DNA of 64,000 nt from Kitasatospora sp. NBC_00374 (lineage in GTDB: Bacteria; Actinomycetota; Actinomycetes; Streptomycetales; Streptomycetaceae). The notes beneath the pieces are model-generated. The model did no database searches, had not been told where the DNA came from, and worked only from the letters and a program-made list of their open reading frames with translations. A program made the position numbers and the translations under genes. Position 1 is the stretch's first letter, and every line of letters begins with the position of its first letter. Positions 1-8,854 of this stretch are shown piece after piece. The stretch covers positions 2,976,001 to 3,040,000 of the forward strand of contig NZ_CP107964.1 in the NCBI RefSeq assembly GCF_041434935.1, read 5' to 3'.

Positions 1-82
1 GGCCCCGGGGGGCGGCCAAGGGTTTCTTCGAGGGCGAACTCCGAGGGCCGGCGCGGCCGGTGCCGGGCCGGTGCCGGGCCGG

Positions 83-832
83 TCAGGCCCAGCGGCCGGT
101 GCGGCCGAGCAGCAGCGCCCCGGCGGCCACCCCGGCGGTCGAGGTCCGCAGGACGGAACTCCCCAGCCGGTGCGGGCGGGCGCCGGCCTCGGCGAAGGCC
201 GCCAGCTCCTCGGGGGCGACGCCGCCCTCCGGGCCGACGACCAGCAGGATGTCCCCGCCGCCCGGCAGTTCGGCGGTGGCCAGCGGCGCGGCGCCGTCCT
301 CGTGCAGCACGGCGGCGAGCGCGGCCTGCCCGAGCAGCGGGACGAGCTGACGCGTCGTCACCAGGTCGCGCACCTCGGGGAACCGCAGCCGGCGGGACTG
401 CTTGCCGGCCTCCCGGGCGGTGGCCCGCCACTTGGCGAGCGCCTTGGCGCCGCGTTCGCCCTTCCACTGCGTGATGCAGCGGTTCGCCGCCCAGGGGATC
501 ACCACGTCGACCCCGACCTCGGTCATGGTCTCCACCGCGAGCTCGCCCCGGTCACCCTTGGGGAGCGCCTGGACCACCACGATCCGGGGACTCGGCTCCG
601 GCTCCCGGCGCACCGTGTCCACCGTGACGTCCAGCGCGTCCTTGCCGTGCACCGCCGTGACCGTGCCGTCCACCCCGAGGCCGAGGCCGTCCGCCAGCGT
701 GACGGCCTCACCGGGCTCCAGCCGCTTCACCGCCGCCGCGTGGCGGCCCTCCGGGCCGTCCAGCCGGACCACCGAGCCGGGCCCGGCGGCACCCAGCACC
801 GCGGTCTCGACGACGAACACGGGCGCGGTCAT
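83..832 (-). CDS. rsmE: 16S rRNA (uracil-1498-N3)-methyltransferase RsmE
   Basis: RsmE methylates N3 of U1498 in 16S rRNA of the assembled 30S subunit, using S-adenosylmethionine. The 249-residue protein has the family layout: an N-terminal PUA-like part with EGRHAAAVKRL around residues 28-38, then a SPOUT methyltransferase domain with GPEGG at 200-204 and the trefoil-knot segment LGSSVLRTSTA at 223-233 that binds SAM. The ATG at 832 is chosen because a GGAGG box lies about 10 nt upstream and the family N-terminus begins here; the frame stays open further upstream without family-like sequence. It lies downstream of dnaJ on the same strand, the usual actinobacterial hrcA-dnaJ-rsmE order. A hairpin at 917-947 separates it from dnaJ, so it may be read partly by readthrough. 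Confidence 0.95.
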   Translation of the reverse strand: MTAPVFVVETAVLGAAGPGSVVRLDGPEGRHAAAVKRLEPGEAVTLADGLGLGVDGTVTAVHGKDALDVTVDTVRREPEPSPRIVVVQALPKGDRGELAVETMTEVGVDVVIPWAANRCITQWKGERGAKALAKWRATAREAGKQSRRLRFPEVRDLVTTRQLVPLLGQAALAAVLHEDGAAPLATAELPGGGDILLVVGPEGGVAPEELAAFAEAGARPHRLGSSVLRTSTAGVAAGALLLGRTGRWA

Positions 833-916
833 GAACCAAACCTCCGGTAGATCTGTCTGCGTCTGTCGGCGGCCTCGGCCGCCGGGTCCGGACGCGTCGG
901 ACCGCGTCCACACGCG

Positions 917-947
917 AGGGGCGCCGGGGGGTGACCCCGACGCCCCT
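917..947 (-). terminator. Hairpin between dnaJ and rsmE
   Basis: AGGGGCG at 917-923 pairs with CGCCCCT at 941-947, and an inner GGGG/CCCC pair (927-930 with 935-938) continues the stem. There is no U-tract, as is common for Streptomyces terminators. It starts 15 nt past the dnaJ stop and may end or attenuate the hrcA-dnaJ transcript before rsmE. Confidence 0.5.
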
Positions 948-961
948 GGGAGAGCCCTCGG

Positions 962-2110
962 TCAGCGACCGTTGAACGCGTCCTTCAGGCGGGAGAACAG
1001 CCCCTGTTGCCCGGGCGCGAAGTGCCCGGACGGCCGCTCCTCGCCGCGCAGCACGGCCAGCCGCCGCAGCAGGTCCTCCTGCTCGGGGTCGAGCTTGGTG
1101 GGCGTCTGCACCTCGACATGCACTATCAGGTCGCCCCGGCCGCCGCCGCGCAGGTGCGTGATGCCCCGACCGTGCAGCGGGATCGACTGGCCGGACTGGG
1201 TACCGGGCCGGATGTCGACCTCCTCCAGCCCGTCCAGGGTCTGCAGCGGCACCTGGGTGCCGAGCGAGGCGGCCGTCATCGGGATGGTGACCGTGCAGTG
1301 CAGGTCGTCGCCGCGGCGCTGGAAGGTCGGGTGGGTGGTCTCGGCGATCTCGACGTACAGGTCGCCGGCGGGGCCGCCGCCGGGGCCGACCTCACCCTCG
1401 CCGGCCAGCTGGATCCGGGTGCCGTTGTCGACACCGGCCGGGATCTTGACGGTGAGGGTGCGGCGGGCGCGGACCCGGCCGTCGCCGGCGCACTCCGGGC
1501 ACGGGGTCGGCACCACGGTGCCGAAGCCCTGGCACTGCGGGCAGGGACGGGAGGTCATGACCTGGCCCAGGAACGACCGGGTGACCTGGGAGACCTCGCC
1601 CTTGCCACGGCACATGTCGCAGGTCTGCGCGGAGGTGCCGGGGGCCGCTCCCTCACCGCTGCAGGTGGTGCAGGTGACGGCCGTGTCGACCTGGAGCTCC
1701 TTGGTGGTGCCGAACGCGGCCTCCTCCAGGGTGATCTCCAGCCGGATCATGGCGTCCTGGCCGCGCCGGGTGCGCGAGCGCGGTCCGCGCTGGCCGCCGG
1801 CGGCGCCGAAGAAGGCGTCCATGATGTCGGAGAAGCCGAACCCGGCCGCACCGAAACCGCCGGCGCCGCCGCCACCGCCGCCGCCGTTGGGCGACAGCGG
1901 GTCCCCGCCGAGGTCGTAGACCTGACGCTTCGCGGGGTCGGAGAGCACCTCGTAGGCGGCGTTGATCTCCTTGAACCGCTCCTGCGTCTTCGGGTCCGGG
2001 TTGACGTCCGGGTGCAGTTCGCGCGCGAGACGTCGGAACGCCTTCTTGATCTCGTCCTGACCCGCGTCACGTCGGACGCCGAGTACCGCGTAGTAGTCCG
2101 TGGCCACCAA
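962..2110 (-). CDS. dnaJ: Molecular chaperone DnaJ (DnaJ2 type, linked to hrcA)
   Basis: Hsp40 co-chaperone that delivers unfolded clients to DnaK and stimulates its ATPase. All DnaJ domains are visible in 382 residues: a J-domain with the essential HPD at residues 33-35, a Gly/Phe-rich linker at about 75-100, a zinc-binding cysteine domain with four CxxCxGxG repeats (CTTCSGEG, CDMCRGKG, CPQCQGFG, CPECAGDG), and the C-terminal peptide-binding region. The start is the ATG at 2110; the MVATDYYAVLGV opening fits the family. It lies 68 nt after hrcA on the same strand and is probably co-transcribed with it, so it is expected to be under HrcA/CIRCE control. This is the hrcA-linked dnaJ; no dnaK or grpE is present here. 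Confidence 0.97.
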   Translation of the reverse strand: MVATDYYAVLGVRRDAGQDEIKKAFRRLARELHPDVNPDPKTQERFKEINAAYEVLSDPAKRQVYDLGGDPLSPNGGGGGGGAGGFGAAGFGFSDIMDAFFGAAGGQRGPRSRTRRGQDAMIRLEITLEEAAFGTTKELQVDTAVTCTTCSGEGAAPGTSAQTCDMCRGKGEVSQVTRSFLGQVMTSRPCPQCQGFGTVVPTPCPECAGDGRVRARRTLTVKIPAGVDNGTRIQLAGEGEVGPGGGPAGDLYVEIAETTHPTFQRRGDDLHCTVTIPMTAASLGTQVPLQTLDGLEEVDIRPGTQSGQSIPLHGRGITHLRGGGRGDLIVHVEVQTPTKLDPEQEDLLRRLAVLRGEERPSGHFAPGQQGLFSRLKDAFNGR

Positions 2111-2178
2111 ATGCTCCGGTTTGTTCCGCCTCTAGAAGTGCTTGCGACTGCTGCGCGCCGTCCTGCGACGCGTTGTTC

Positions 2179-3258
2179 CTACGACTCGGCCAGGATCTGG
2201 CCCACGTACCGTGCCACCGCTCGCACCGCCCCCATTGTGCCGGGGTAATCCATCCGGGTCGGACCGATCACCCCGAGCTTTGCCACGCTCTGGTCGCCCG
2301 AACCGTAACCGACCGAGACCACCGAGGTGGAATTGAGCCCCTCGTAGGCGTTCTCGTGGCCGATCCGGACCGTCATCGTGGCGTCCGCCGTCTCACCCAG
2401 CAGGCGCAACAGCACCACCTGCTCCTCCAGTGCCTCCAGCACCGGCTGGATGGTCAGCGGGAAGTCATGTCCGAAGCGGGTCAGGTTGGCGGTGCCCGCC
2501 AGCATGATCCGCTCCTCGTTCTGCTCGGCCAGCGTCTCGAACAGGGTGGCCAGCACCGTGCTCACGGCCGGCCGGTCCCCCGCCTCGAAGGCGGCCGAGA
2601 GGTCCTCCAGTGCCGTCGGCACCTCGGGCAGCGGCCGGCCCACGGCCTTCGCGTTCAGCTTGGCCCGCAGGTCCGCCAGGACGGTGTCGCCGACCGCGCC
2701 GGGGCAGTCGACGATCCGCTGCTCGACCCGGCCGGTGTTGGTGATCAGGACCAGCATCACCTTGGCCGGGGTCAGCTGGACCAGCTCGATGTGCCGCACC
2801 GTGGAACGGGTCAGCGAGGGGTACTGGACCACCGCGACCTGCCGGGTGAGCTGCGCGAGCAGCCGCACCGTGCGGGCCACCACGTCGTCCAGGTCGACCG
2901 CGCCCTCCAGGAAGTGCCGGATCGCCCGGCGCTCCGGACTGGTCATCGGCTTGACCTCGGCCAGCCGGTCGACGAACAGCCGGTAGCCCTTGTCGGTGGG
3001 GATCCGGCCCGCACTGGTGTGCGGCTGCTGGATGAAGCCCTCCTCCTCCAGCGCCGCCATGTCGTTGCGCACGGTGGCCGGGGACACTCCGAGGCTGTGC
3101 CGCTCGACCAGCGCCTTGGAGCCGACCGGCTCCTCGGTGCCGACGTAGTCCTGGACGATCGCCCGGAGCACCGCCAGCCGGCGGTCGTCCAGCGGACGGC
3201 TGACGGGGCGGGTCTCCACCGCGCGGGCCGGCTCGACGGAACGGGGCTCGTCGACCAT
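2179..3258 (-). CDS. hrcA: Heat-inducible transcription repressor HrcA
   Basis: Repressor of class I heat-shock genes that binds CIRCE operators and is stabilised by GroEL. The 359-residue protein starts with an acidic/basic tail, then a winged-helix DNA-binding domain ([44 protein letters not shown]) and the GAF-like dimerisation domain ending in the [17 protein letters not shown] segment. The ATG at 3258 is preceded by GGAGG at a 9-nt spacing, which supports it over the many upstream in-frame codons. A CIRCE-like operator lies 47 nt upstream, so the gene is probably autoregulated. dnaJ follows immediately downstream. Confidence 0.96.
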   Translation of the reverse strand: MVDEPRSVEPARAVETRPVSRPLDDRRLAVLRAIVQDYVGTEEPVGSKALVERHSLGVSPATVRNDMAALEEEGFIQQPHTSAGRIPTDKGYRLFVDRLAEVKPMTSPERRAIRHFLEGAVDLDDVVARTVRLLAQLTRQVAVVQYPSLTRSTVRHIELVQLTPAKVMLVLITNTGRVEQRIVDCPGAVGDTVLADLRAKLNAKAVGRPLPEVPTALEDLSAAFEAGDRPAVSTVLATLFETLAEQNEERIMLAGTANLTRFGHDFPLTIQPVLEALEEQVVLLRLLGETADATMTVRIGHENAYEGLNSTSVVSVGYGSGDQSVAKLGVIGPTRMDYPGTMGAVRAVARYVGQILAES

Positions 3259-3304
3259 GGGCACGCACCTCCGTCTTCGTCCGTTGAGCTGTTGAGTGTC
3301 CGAT

Positions 3305-3335
3305 TTCTGGCACTCCGGCGGGCAGAGTGCCAGAA
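3305..3335 (-). promoter_or_regulatory. CIRCE operator upstream of hrcA
   Basis: A perfect inverted repeat with 11-nt arms, TTCTGGCACTC - 9 nt - GAGTGCCAGAA, occupies these positions. The core CTGGCACTC-N9-GAGTGCCAG is the Streptomyces-type variant of the CIRCE consensus (TTAGCACTC-N9-GAGTGCTAA) and is the expected HrcA binding site. A second, smaller palindrome, CCTTAC-N8-GTAAGG at 3336-3355, directly abuts it on the upstream side and may belong to the same promoter region. Confidence 0.9.
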
Positions 3336-3490
3336 CCTTACCTGCCAGTGTAAGGCCCGGGTCCGACGGCAGGAACGGGCCGCCCCGGTGATCCTGCCCG
3401 CATTGCCGGGGCGGCAGGCGCCGGTGCGTGGTGCCCGGGGGCGCCCCGAGTGGCAGCATCGGAGGCGAGCGCGCGATCGAAGGAGCGGCG

Positions 3491-4411
3491 ATGTCGACTT
3501 CAGGGCAGCACTCCCGGTTCGCCCCCGACCGGGGGCTGACCGGCCGGATGATCACCACGATGTTCCTGATCGGCCTGGTGTACGTGGGCTTCACCGGCCT
3601 GCTGATCGTCCTGTTCCGAGGGGCCTGGCCGCTGATCGTCGTGATCTCCGGCGGGCTGTTCGTGGCCCAGTTCTGGTTCAGCGACAAGATCACCGAGCGG
3701 GCGATGGGCGCCCACGAGGTCAGCCCCGAGCAGTACCCCCAGCTGCACGGCACCATCGACCGGCTCTGCGCCCTGGCCGACATGCCCAAGCCCCGGGTCG
3801 CGGTGGCCGACAACGCCATGCCGAACGCCTTCGCCACCGGCCGCAAGCCGGAGAAGTCCGTGGTCTGCGTCACCACCGGGCTGCTGCGCCGCCTGGAGCC
3901 GGAGGAACTGGAGGGCGTCCTCGCCCACGAGCTCTCGCACGTCGCGCACCGGGACGTGGCGGTGATGACGATCGCGGGCTTCCTCGGCGTCCTGGCCGGC
4001 GCGATGACCAGGATCGCCCTGTACGGCGGCATGATGGGCGGCAACCGCAACAGCAACGACAGCAACGCCGCCATCGCGATGATCATCATTCCGCTGGTCA
4101 GCATGGTGGTCTACGCCCTCAGCTTCCTGCTCACCCGGCTGCTCTCCCGCTACCGGGAGCTGGCCGCCGACCGCGCGGCCGCCCAGCTCACCGGCCGACC
4201 GAGCTCGCTGGCCTCCGCCCTCACCAAGGTGACCGGCCAGATCGCCGCGATCCCCACCCGGGACCTGCGCCAGGCGCAGGCGTACAACGCCTTCTACTTC
4301 GCGCCTGCACTGAGCGCCCGGGACGCCGCCACCCAGCTGCTGTCCACCCACCCGTCGCTGGAGCAGCGGCTGGCGCAGCTGGCGAAGATCTCCGCCGAGC
4401 TCGGCCGGTGA
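3491..4411 (+). CDS. htpX: Zinc metalloprotease HtpX-like (M48B)
   Basis: Membrane-embedded zinc protease that degrades misfolded membrane proteins during envelope or heat stress. In the 306-residue product, two N-terminal transmembrane segments (about 21-42 and 47-63) precede the catalytic HELSH at 146-150; the third zinc ligand is probably the Glu in [12 protein letters not shown] near residue 222. Two further hydrophobic stretches (about 157-172 and 195-215) follow the HExxH motif, as in HtpX. The ATG at 3491 follows an AAGGAG box. The next gene, a PspAB-type protein 25 nt downstream, is a known partner of HtpX in actinobacteria. It diverges from hrcA, so a shared heat-stress context is plausible but not shown. 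Confidence 0.92.
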   Translation: MSTSGQHSRFAPDRGLTGRMITTMFLIGLVYVGFTGLLIVLFRGAWPLIVVISGGLFVAQFWFSDKITERAMGAHEVSPEQYPQLHGTIDRLCALADMPKPRVAVADNAMPNAFATGRKPEKSVVCVTTGLLRRLEPEELEGVLAHELSHVAHRDVAVMTIAGFLGVLAGAMTRIALYGGMMGGNRNSNDSNAAIAMIIIPLVSMVVYALSFLLTRLLSRYRELAADRAAAQLTGRPSSLASALTKVTGQIAAIPTRDLRQAQAYNAFYFAPALSARDAATQLLSTHPSLEQRLAQLAKISAELGR

Positions 4412-4436
4412 GAGCCATCCAGCAGAGGAGCTGCAC

Positions 4437-5021
4437 GTGGGATTCCTGGACGCCCTGTTCGGCCGCAGCAAGCCCGTCAAGCCGGACCTGGACCAGCTCT
4501 TCGGGGTGCCCTCGGCCGCACTGACCCTGGAGGCGGCGTCCGCCTTCCGGCCGACCGGTCTGGGCTCGGTCTGCTTCGCCGCCGTCGAGGGCGGCGCCTT
4601 CGCCGAGGTGGAGCGGCAGGTCCGGGCCCTGCTCGACGCCGACACCCCGAACGGCGGAGTGCCGGTGGAGGCCTCCCAGGACGCCTACGGGTACTCCTGG
4701 CTGCTCGCCCGGCACTCCCCCGAGCAGCTGCCGGAGCTGGTGAACGACCTGCACGCGGTCAACAGCGAGCTGGAGGTCAACGGCTTCGGCCCGCAGCTGC
4801 TCTGCTCGCTCGTGGGCTTCCGCAACGAGGCCGGGCAGCCGCTGGCACTGGTGTACCTGTACAAGCGCGGCTCGTTCTACCCGTTCGCCCCGATGCCGGG
4901 CGGCGGCGAGAAGCGCAACACCCCGCTGGAGCTCCAGGTGAAGGCGATGCTCGGCAACGACCTGCGGCTGGAGAACGACCTGAGCCGCTGGTTCCCGGTC
5001 TGGGGCGCGCCCGGGCTCTGA
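4437..5021 (+). CDS. PspA-associated protein PspAB
   Basis: A 194-residue soluble protein of the actinobacterial PspAB family, found beside htpX or phage-shock genes; its biochemical role is not established. The sequence has the family opening MGFLDALFGRSKPVKPDLDQ, the central YSWLLARHSPE region and a C-terminal WFPVWGAPGL. I see no signal peptide or membrane segment. The start is a GTG with a GAGGAG box 6-7 nt upstream. The 25-nt gap from htpX indicates one operon, and the association suggests it assists or regulates the protease in membrane stress. The family call rests on sequence recognition and on the htpX linkage. Confidence 0.85.
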   Translation: MGFLDALFGRSKPVKPDLDQLFGVPSAALTLEAASAFRPTGLGSVCFAAVEGGAFAEVERQVRALLDADTPNGGVPVEASQDAYGYSWLLARHSPEQLPELVNDLHAVNSELEVNGFGPQLLCSLVGFRNEAGQPLALVYLYKRGSFYPFAPMPGGGEKRNTPLELQVKAMLGNDLRLENDLSRWFPVWGAPGL

Positions 5022-5068
5022 CGGCCCGCCGGACCGCAATTCACGGGCGCGGACCGGGCCCGGGCCCC

Positions 5069-5074
5069 TAGCCT
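5069..5074 (+). promoter_or_regulatory. -10 hexamer of a probable leaderless promoter
   Basis: TAGCCT matches the actinobacterial -10 pattern (TAnnnT) and lies 8 nt before the ATG at 5083. There is no Shine-Dalgarno sequence between, so transcription probably starts at or next to the start codon. No good -35 is visible. Confidence 0.5.
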
Positions 5075-5082
5075 GCCCTGCC

Positions 5083-5871
5083 ATGACCGACTGGCAGAAC
5101 ATCATCGACAACGGCTGCGCGCCCCCGGCCGACCGCCCGGTCGCCGAGGCCGTGGCGGAGCTGAGCCTGGCCCTGCGCTCCCCCGCCCCGGTGCTGCGCG
5201 ACGAGCAGGCCCTGTACCTGCTGGAGCGCTGGATCCCCGGCCTCGACCCGGCCCTGCGGCGCCGGCTGGGCGACGAGATGGCCGAGCGCCTGACCGACCC
5301 CGAGGTCCAGGCCCGCACCTTCGCGCCACTGGTCCTCGCCGAGCTGGTCCGGGCCGGGGAGTACGAGCCGCGCTGGCTGGCGGCGTTCGCCGCCTGGTAC
5401 CCGGCCGAGACCGATCTGCGCGGGCACCACCCCGAGCTCGGCTGGCTGCACGCGGTGGCCCACGGCGCCGATCTGCTCGGCGCACTCGGCCGCTGCCCCC
5501 GGGTCGACCCCGCGCCGCTGCTGTCACTGGGCGCGGCCCGGCTGCTGGCCCCCACCGACCACGTCCTGGACGCGATGGAGGACGGCCGCCTCGCGTACGC
5601 GCTGGCCCTCACCCTGACCCGGCCGGAGCTGACCGAACAGCAGTCGCTCGGCTGGCTGGGCCCGGTCGAAGCGGCGTTCGCGGCCCGCCGCCCTGGGCCG
5701 GTCCCCGCGCACCTGTCCAACACCGTGCGCACCCTGCGGGCGCTCTACCTGCCGGCCGACCGGGGCGTACGGCCCGCGCGCGACGCGGCGCCGGTGCCGG
5801 TGACGCACCGTACGGCGCTGCTGCGGCGGCTGGCCGAGGTGGTCGCGCCGGTGGTGCCGTACACGGGATGA
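5083..5871 (+). CDS. DUF2785-like helical protein of unknown function
   Basis: A 262-residue predicted cytoplasmic, mostly alpha-helical protein. Residues near the middle (GWLHAVAHGADLLGALGR, about 126-143) look like the conserved block of DUF2785 proteins, whose function is unknown. There is no signal peptide, membrane segment or recognisable catalytic motif. The ATG at 5083 appears to be leaderless, with a TAGCCT hexamer 8 nt upstream and no ribosome binding site. It stands alone between the htpX-pspAB pair and the DUF3097-like gene on the same strand; the downstream gene has its own -10 signal. Being a real gene is well supported by codon bias and position; the family call is moderate. Confidence 0.8.
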   Translation: MTDWQNIIDNGCAPPADRPVAEAVAELSLALRSPAPVLRDEQALYLLERWIPGLDPALRRRLGDEMAERLTDPEVQARTFAPLVLAELVRAGEYEPRWLAAFAAWYPAETDLRGHHPELGWLHAVAHGADLLGALGRCPRVDPAPLLSLGAARLLAPTDHVLDAMEDGRLAYALALTLTRPELTEQQSLGWLGPVEAAFAARRPGPVPAHLSNTVRTLRALYLPADRGVRPARDAAPVPVTHRTALLRRLAEVVAPVVPYTG

Positions 5872-5913
5872 CGGCCGGTGCGGGTCGGGGCGGTGACGGC
5901 GTGTCGGATTTCG

Positions 5914-5919
5914 TATAGT
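5914..5919 (+). promoter_or_regulatory. -10 hexamer of a probable leaderless promoter
   Basis: TATAGT lies 6 nt before the ATG at 5926, an excellent -10 match in otherwise GC-rich DNA. GTGACG at 5893-5898 could be a -35 but the 15-nt spacer is short. Confidence 0.6.
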
Positions 5920-5925
5920 CCCGGC

Positions 5926-6753
5926 ATGCGCAGCAGGCAGTACGGACCGGACCTGACCCCGCCGTGGAAGCGGCAGCAACCCGCCCCCGAGGTGGCGGCC
6001 GAACGCGACCTGGTGGTCGAGGAGGCCGCGACCGGCTTCTGTGGGGCCGTGGTGCGCTGCGAGAAGACCGCGGAGGGGGTGACCGTCACCCTGGAGGACC
6101 GCTTCGGCAGGCACCGGGTCTTCCCGCTGACGCCGCGCGGCTTCCTGCTGGAGGGCCGGGTGGTGACCCTGGTGCGGCCGGCCGGTCCGGCCCCCGCCCG
6201 CGGGCCCGGGGTGACGGCCTCCGGCTCGGTCGCGGTGCCGGGCGCCCGGGCCCGGGTGGCGCGCGAGTCGCGGATCTACGTCGAGGGCCGGCACGACGCC
6301 GAGCTGGTCGAGCGGGTCTGGGGCGACGACCTGCGGATCGAGGGCGTGGTGGTGGAGTACCTGGAGGGCATCGACGACCTGCCGGCGATCGTCGCCGACT
6401 TCGCGCCCGGGCCCGGCCGACGGCTCGGCGTGCTGGTGGACCACCTCCTGCCCGGCACCAAGGAGCACCGGATCGCCGGGCAGGTGACCGGCGACGCGGT
6501 GCTGGTCGTCGGGCACCCGTACGTCGACGTCTGGCAGGCGGTCAAGGCGTCCAGCGTGGGCATCCCCGGCTGGCCGGAGGTCCCGCGCGGGGAGGGCTGG
6601 AAGGAGGGCGTGTGCCGCCGTCTCGGCTGGCCGGTGGACACCCCCGCGGCGTGGAAGCGGATCCTCGCCTCGGTGAACTCCTACAAGGACCTCGACCCGG
6701 CCCTGCTGGGCCGGGTCGAGGAGCTGATCGACTTCGTGACCCTGGCGGACTGA
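5926..6753 (+). CDS. DUF3097 family protein
   Basis: A 275-residue conserved actinobacterial protein whose function is not known. Recognisable family features are the N-terminal MRSRQYGPDLTPPWKR, a beta-rich section (VTVTLEDRFGRHRVFPL), and the conserved acidic region RIYVEGRHDAELVERVWGDD followed by VLVDHLLPGTKEH and VGHPYVDVWQAVK. The repeated acidic clusters suggest a metal- or nucleotide-binding fold, but this is inference. The start is the ATG at 5926, directly downstream of a TATAGT -10 element with no ribosome binding site, implying leaderless translation; an upstream in-frame GTG at 5878 would place that promoter inside the gene. The family is widespread near hemW/hrcA in Streptomyces. 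Confidence 0.87.
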   Translation: MRSRQYGPDLTPPWKRQQPAPEVAAERDLVVEEAATGFCGAVVRCEKTAEGVTVTLEDRFGRHRVFPLTPRGFLLEGRVVTLVRPAGPAPARGPGVTASGSVAVPGARARVARESRIYVEGRHDAELVERVWGDDLRIEGVVVEYLEGIDDLPAIVADFAPGPGRRLGVLVDHLLPGTKEHRIAGQVTGDAVLVVGHPYVDVWQAVKASSVGIPGWPEVPRGEGWKEGVCRRLGWPVDTPAAWKRILASVNSYKDLDPALLGRVEELIDFVTLAD

Positions 6754-6858
6754 GCGCGGCCGCGGATCCGCGCCCGGGCGCGGCGGTCGATCGCGGATAC
6801 GCTGGTGAGGTCCCCGCAGTCTCCGCGCACCGGGCTCCCCGGGCGGACGGGAGGACCG

Positions 6859-7704
6859 ATGGCCACCGATCGGGCGAACCCCGTACCGCCCGGACGCCCC
6901 GCGGTACCCGGCTCCTACGGCCGGGACCTCTTCGAGCCCGGCGCCCCGGGTGAGGCCGAGCGGATCGACTTCGGCGCCGTCGCCTACGACGGCTTCACAC
7001 GGGCCCGGTTACTGGCCCTCGGCGCCCGTCCGGGGCTGCGCTGCCTGGATCTGGGCGCCGGCACGGGCACGGTGTCGCGCTGGCTGGCCGAGGAGGTCGG
7101 CGCGGACGTACTGGCCGTCGACCGGGACCCGCGCTTCGTCGAGCCGTACGCCGGCCCCCGGCTGCGCACCCTGGCCGCCGACATCACCTCGGCGGACTTC
7201 GACCCCGGCCGCTTCGACCTGGTGCACGCCCGGTTCCTGCTGATGCACCTGCCCGACAGCCGGCGGACGATCGCCCGCCTCGCCGGGCTGCTCGCCCCGG
7301 GCGGGCGGCTGGTCCTCAGCGACGCGATCGACCTCACCACCGCCGGGGCGCCGGACAGCCCGTACCGCCTCGCCATGCGGGCGATGTGGCGGGGCCTTCG
7401 CGAGTCCATCGGCACGGACGTCGGCTGGACGCCGCGGTACCCCGTCAGGCTGCGCGAGGCCGGGCTCACCGGGGTGGGCGCGGAGGTCTACGTCCCGCCG
7501 CTGACCCCGGGGGCGCCGATCACCGCCTTCTGGCTGGACACCTGGCGCCGGGTGCGGGAGGCGATGCTCGCCACCGGCCTGGTCGACGCCGACACCCTGG
7601 CGGCCGCCGAGCGCGACCTCGCCTCGCCGGACTTCGCCGACCTCTCCCCCGGCATGATCACCGCCTGGGGAGAGGCCGCCGGGAGCGGCCGCGGGGGCGG
7701 CTGA
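6859..7704 (+). CDS. Class I SAM-dependent methyltransferase
   Basis: A 281-residue Rossmann-fold methyltransferase of unknown substrate. Motif I CLDLGAGTGTVSRWLAEE (about residues 57-74) binds SAM, the acidic end of strand 2 is AVDRDPRF, and the motif IV-V region is FDLVHARFLLMHL followed by LLAPGGRLVLSD. There is no signal peptide or membrane segment. The ATG at 6859 is preceded by a GGGAGGA box, favouring it over the in-frame codon at 6805. It is separated by about 105 nt from the DUF3097-like gene and by 150 nt from the AraC regulator, so it may be its own transcription unit. The C-terminal part resembles small-molecule methyltransferases, but no specific pathway can be assigned. Confidence 0.88.
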   Translation: MATDRANPVPPGRPAVPGSYGRDLFEPGAPGEAERIDFGAVAYDGFTRARLLALGARPGLRCLDLGAGTGTVSRWLAEEVGADVLAVDRDPRFVEPYAGPRLRTLAADITSADFDPGRFDLVHARFLLMHLPDSRRTIARLAGLLAPGGRLVLSDAIDLTTAGAPDSPYRLAMRAMWRGLRESIGTDVGWTPRYPVRLREAGLTGVGAEVYVPPLTPGAPITAFWLDTWRRVREAMLATGLVDADTLAAAERDLASPDFADLSPGMITAWGEAAGSGRGGG

Positions 7705-7857
7705 GCGCCGGCGGTGGGTTTTCGGCCGGATGTCGAGGGACCGCCCTGCGACCGGGGTCCGGCTTCGGCCAAGGCGGGCGTTCGGGCGGGCGACAGCCCG
7801 ACGGTCTTGAAAGCGTGAGCATGCCAAGCTGCTCGGCTTCGACCGTGGGGGTACGAC

Positions 7858-8829
7858 ATGCGAACAGCACAGGGATCGACCGGCGCCGGGGGCGCGTGGG
7901 AACTGGTCGAGGGACGGCCGGAGCCCCGGCTGCGCGGCCACATCCTCGGGTACCGGGGCTTCCGGCAGGATCTGCGCCAGCCGCGACGGCGCCTCGAGGT
8001 ACCGACCGACGTCCTGACGCTGACCATCGGGTTCGGCGCACCGATGCGGCTGCTCGACGCGGTCTCAGGCGGCTCGCGCGGCTCGCTGGTCTCCTCGGTG
8101 GCGGGCCTGCACCGCACCGCCTCCATCGGCGAGCACGGCGGACGGATGCACGGGGTGGCGGTCTCGCTGACCCCCCGGGGGGCGTACGCCGTCCTCGGGC
8201 CGGTCGCCGCCGAGCTGGCGTCCCAGTGGGCCGACCTGCGCGATGTGCTCGGCCCGCCGGCCGCCGAGCTGGTGGACCGGCTGGCCGGTGCCTCCGGGTG
8301 GACCCTGCGCTTCGCCCTCCTGGACGCGTTCTTCACCGCCCGGCTCGCCGCCGGCCACGACTGGGCCCCGGAGGTCGGCCTGGCCTGGGCCGGGCTGCGC
8401 CGCTCGGCCGGCACCGTCCCGGTCGCCCGGCTCGCGCAGGAGAGCGGCTGGAGCCTGCGCCGGCTGCAGAGCCGGTTCCGTGCGCAGGTCGGCCTGCCGC
8501 CCAAGCAGGTGGCCCAGATCCTGCGCCTGCAACGGACCCTGGCGGCGTTCGTGGCGCGGCCCGAGCTGACCGGGGCCGAGATCGCGGCCCTGTGCGGCTA
8601 CTACGACCAGGCGCACCTGGACCGCACCTTCCGCTCGATGGTCGGCTGCTCCCCCGGCGCGTTCCTCGGCCACCGGGCCGCCCCGGCGGGGGCCGAGCCG
8701 ACCGACCGGCTGGTGGGCCGGATCACCACCGCCGTGCTGCCCGAGGAGCCGCTTTCGCTTTCGTACAAGACCTCGCACGGCTGGCAGGGCGAGTCTTGGC
8801 CCGGGCCACGAGGCCTGCGCAACCGGTGA
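7858..8829 (+). CDS. AraC-family transcriptional regulator
   Basis: A 323-residue regulator. The N-terminal about 180 residues form a small-molecule sensing domain of the kind found in many streptomycete AraC proteins (LEVPTDVLTLTIGFG, GVAVSLTPRGAYAVLG). The C-terminal third carries two helix-turn-helix units: LAQESGWSLRRLQSRFRAQV and then IAALCGYYDQAHLDRTFRSM, ending with the AraC signature GCSPGAFL. No membrane segment is present. The start is the ATG at 7858 after a weak GGGGG-type ribosome binding site. The SapA-like secreted protein begins only 25 nt downstream on the same strand, so the two are probably co-transcribed and the regulator may control that operon. Confidence 0.9.
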   Translation: MRTAQGSTGAGGAWELVEGRPEPRLRGHILGYRGFRQDLRQPRRRLEVPTDVLTLTIGFGAPMRLLDAVSGGSRGSLVSSVAGLHRTASIGEHGGRMHGVAVSLTPRGAYAVLGPVAAELASQWADLRDVLGPPAAELVDRLAGASGWTLRFALLDAFFTARLAAGHDWAPEVGLAWAGLRRSAGTVPVARLAQESGWSLRRLQSRFRAQVGLPPKQVAQILRLQRTLAAFVARPELTGAEIAALCGYYDQAHLDRTFRSMVGCSPGAFLGHRAAPAGAEPTDRLVGRITTAVLPEEPLSLSYKTSHGWQGESWPGPRGLRNR

Positions 8830-8854
8830 CCACGGATCCCCCAGGGAGAACGAC

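Noticed and set aside
2173..4524. Very long plus-strand open frame (783 codons) across hrcA and htpX
   Set aside because: It is antisense to hrcA and out of frame with htpX; composition is Arg/His/Gly-rich, as expected for shadows of high-GC genes.
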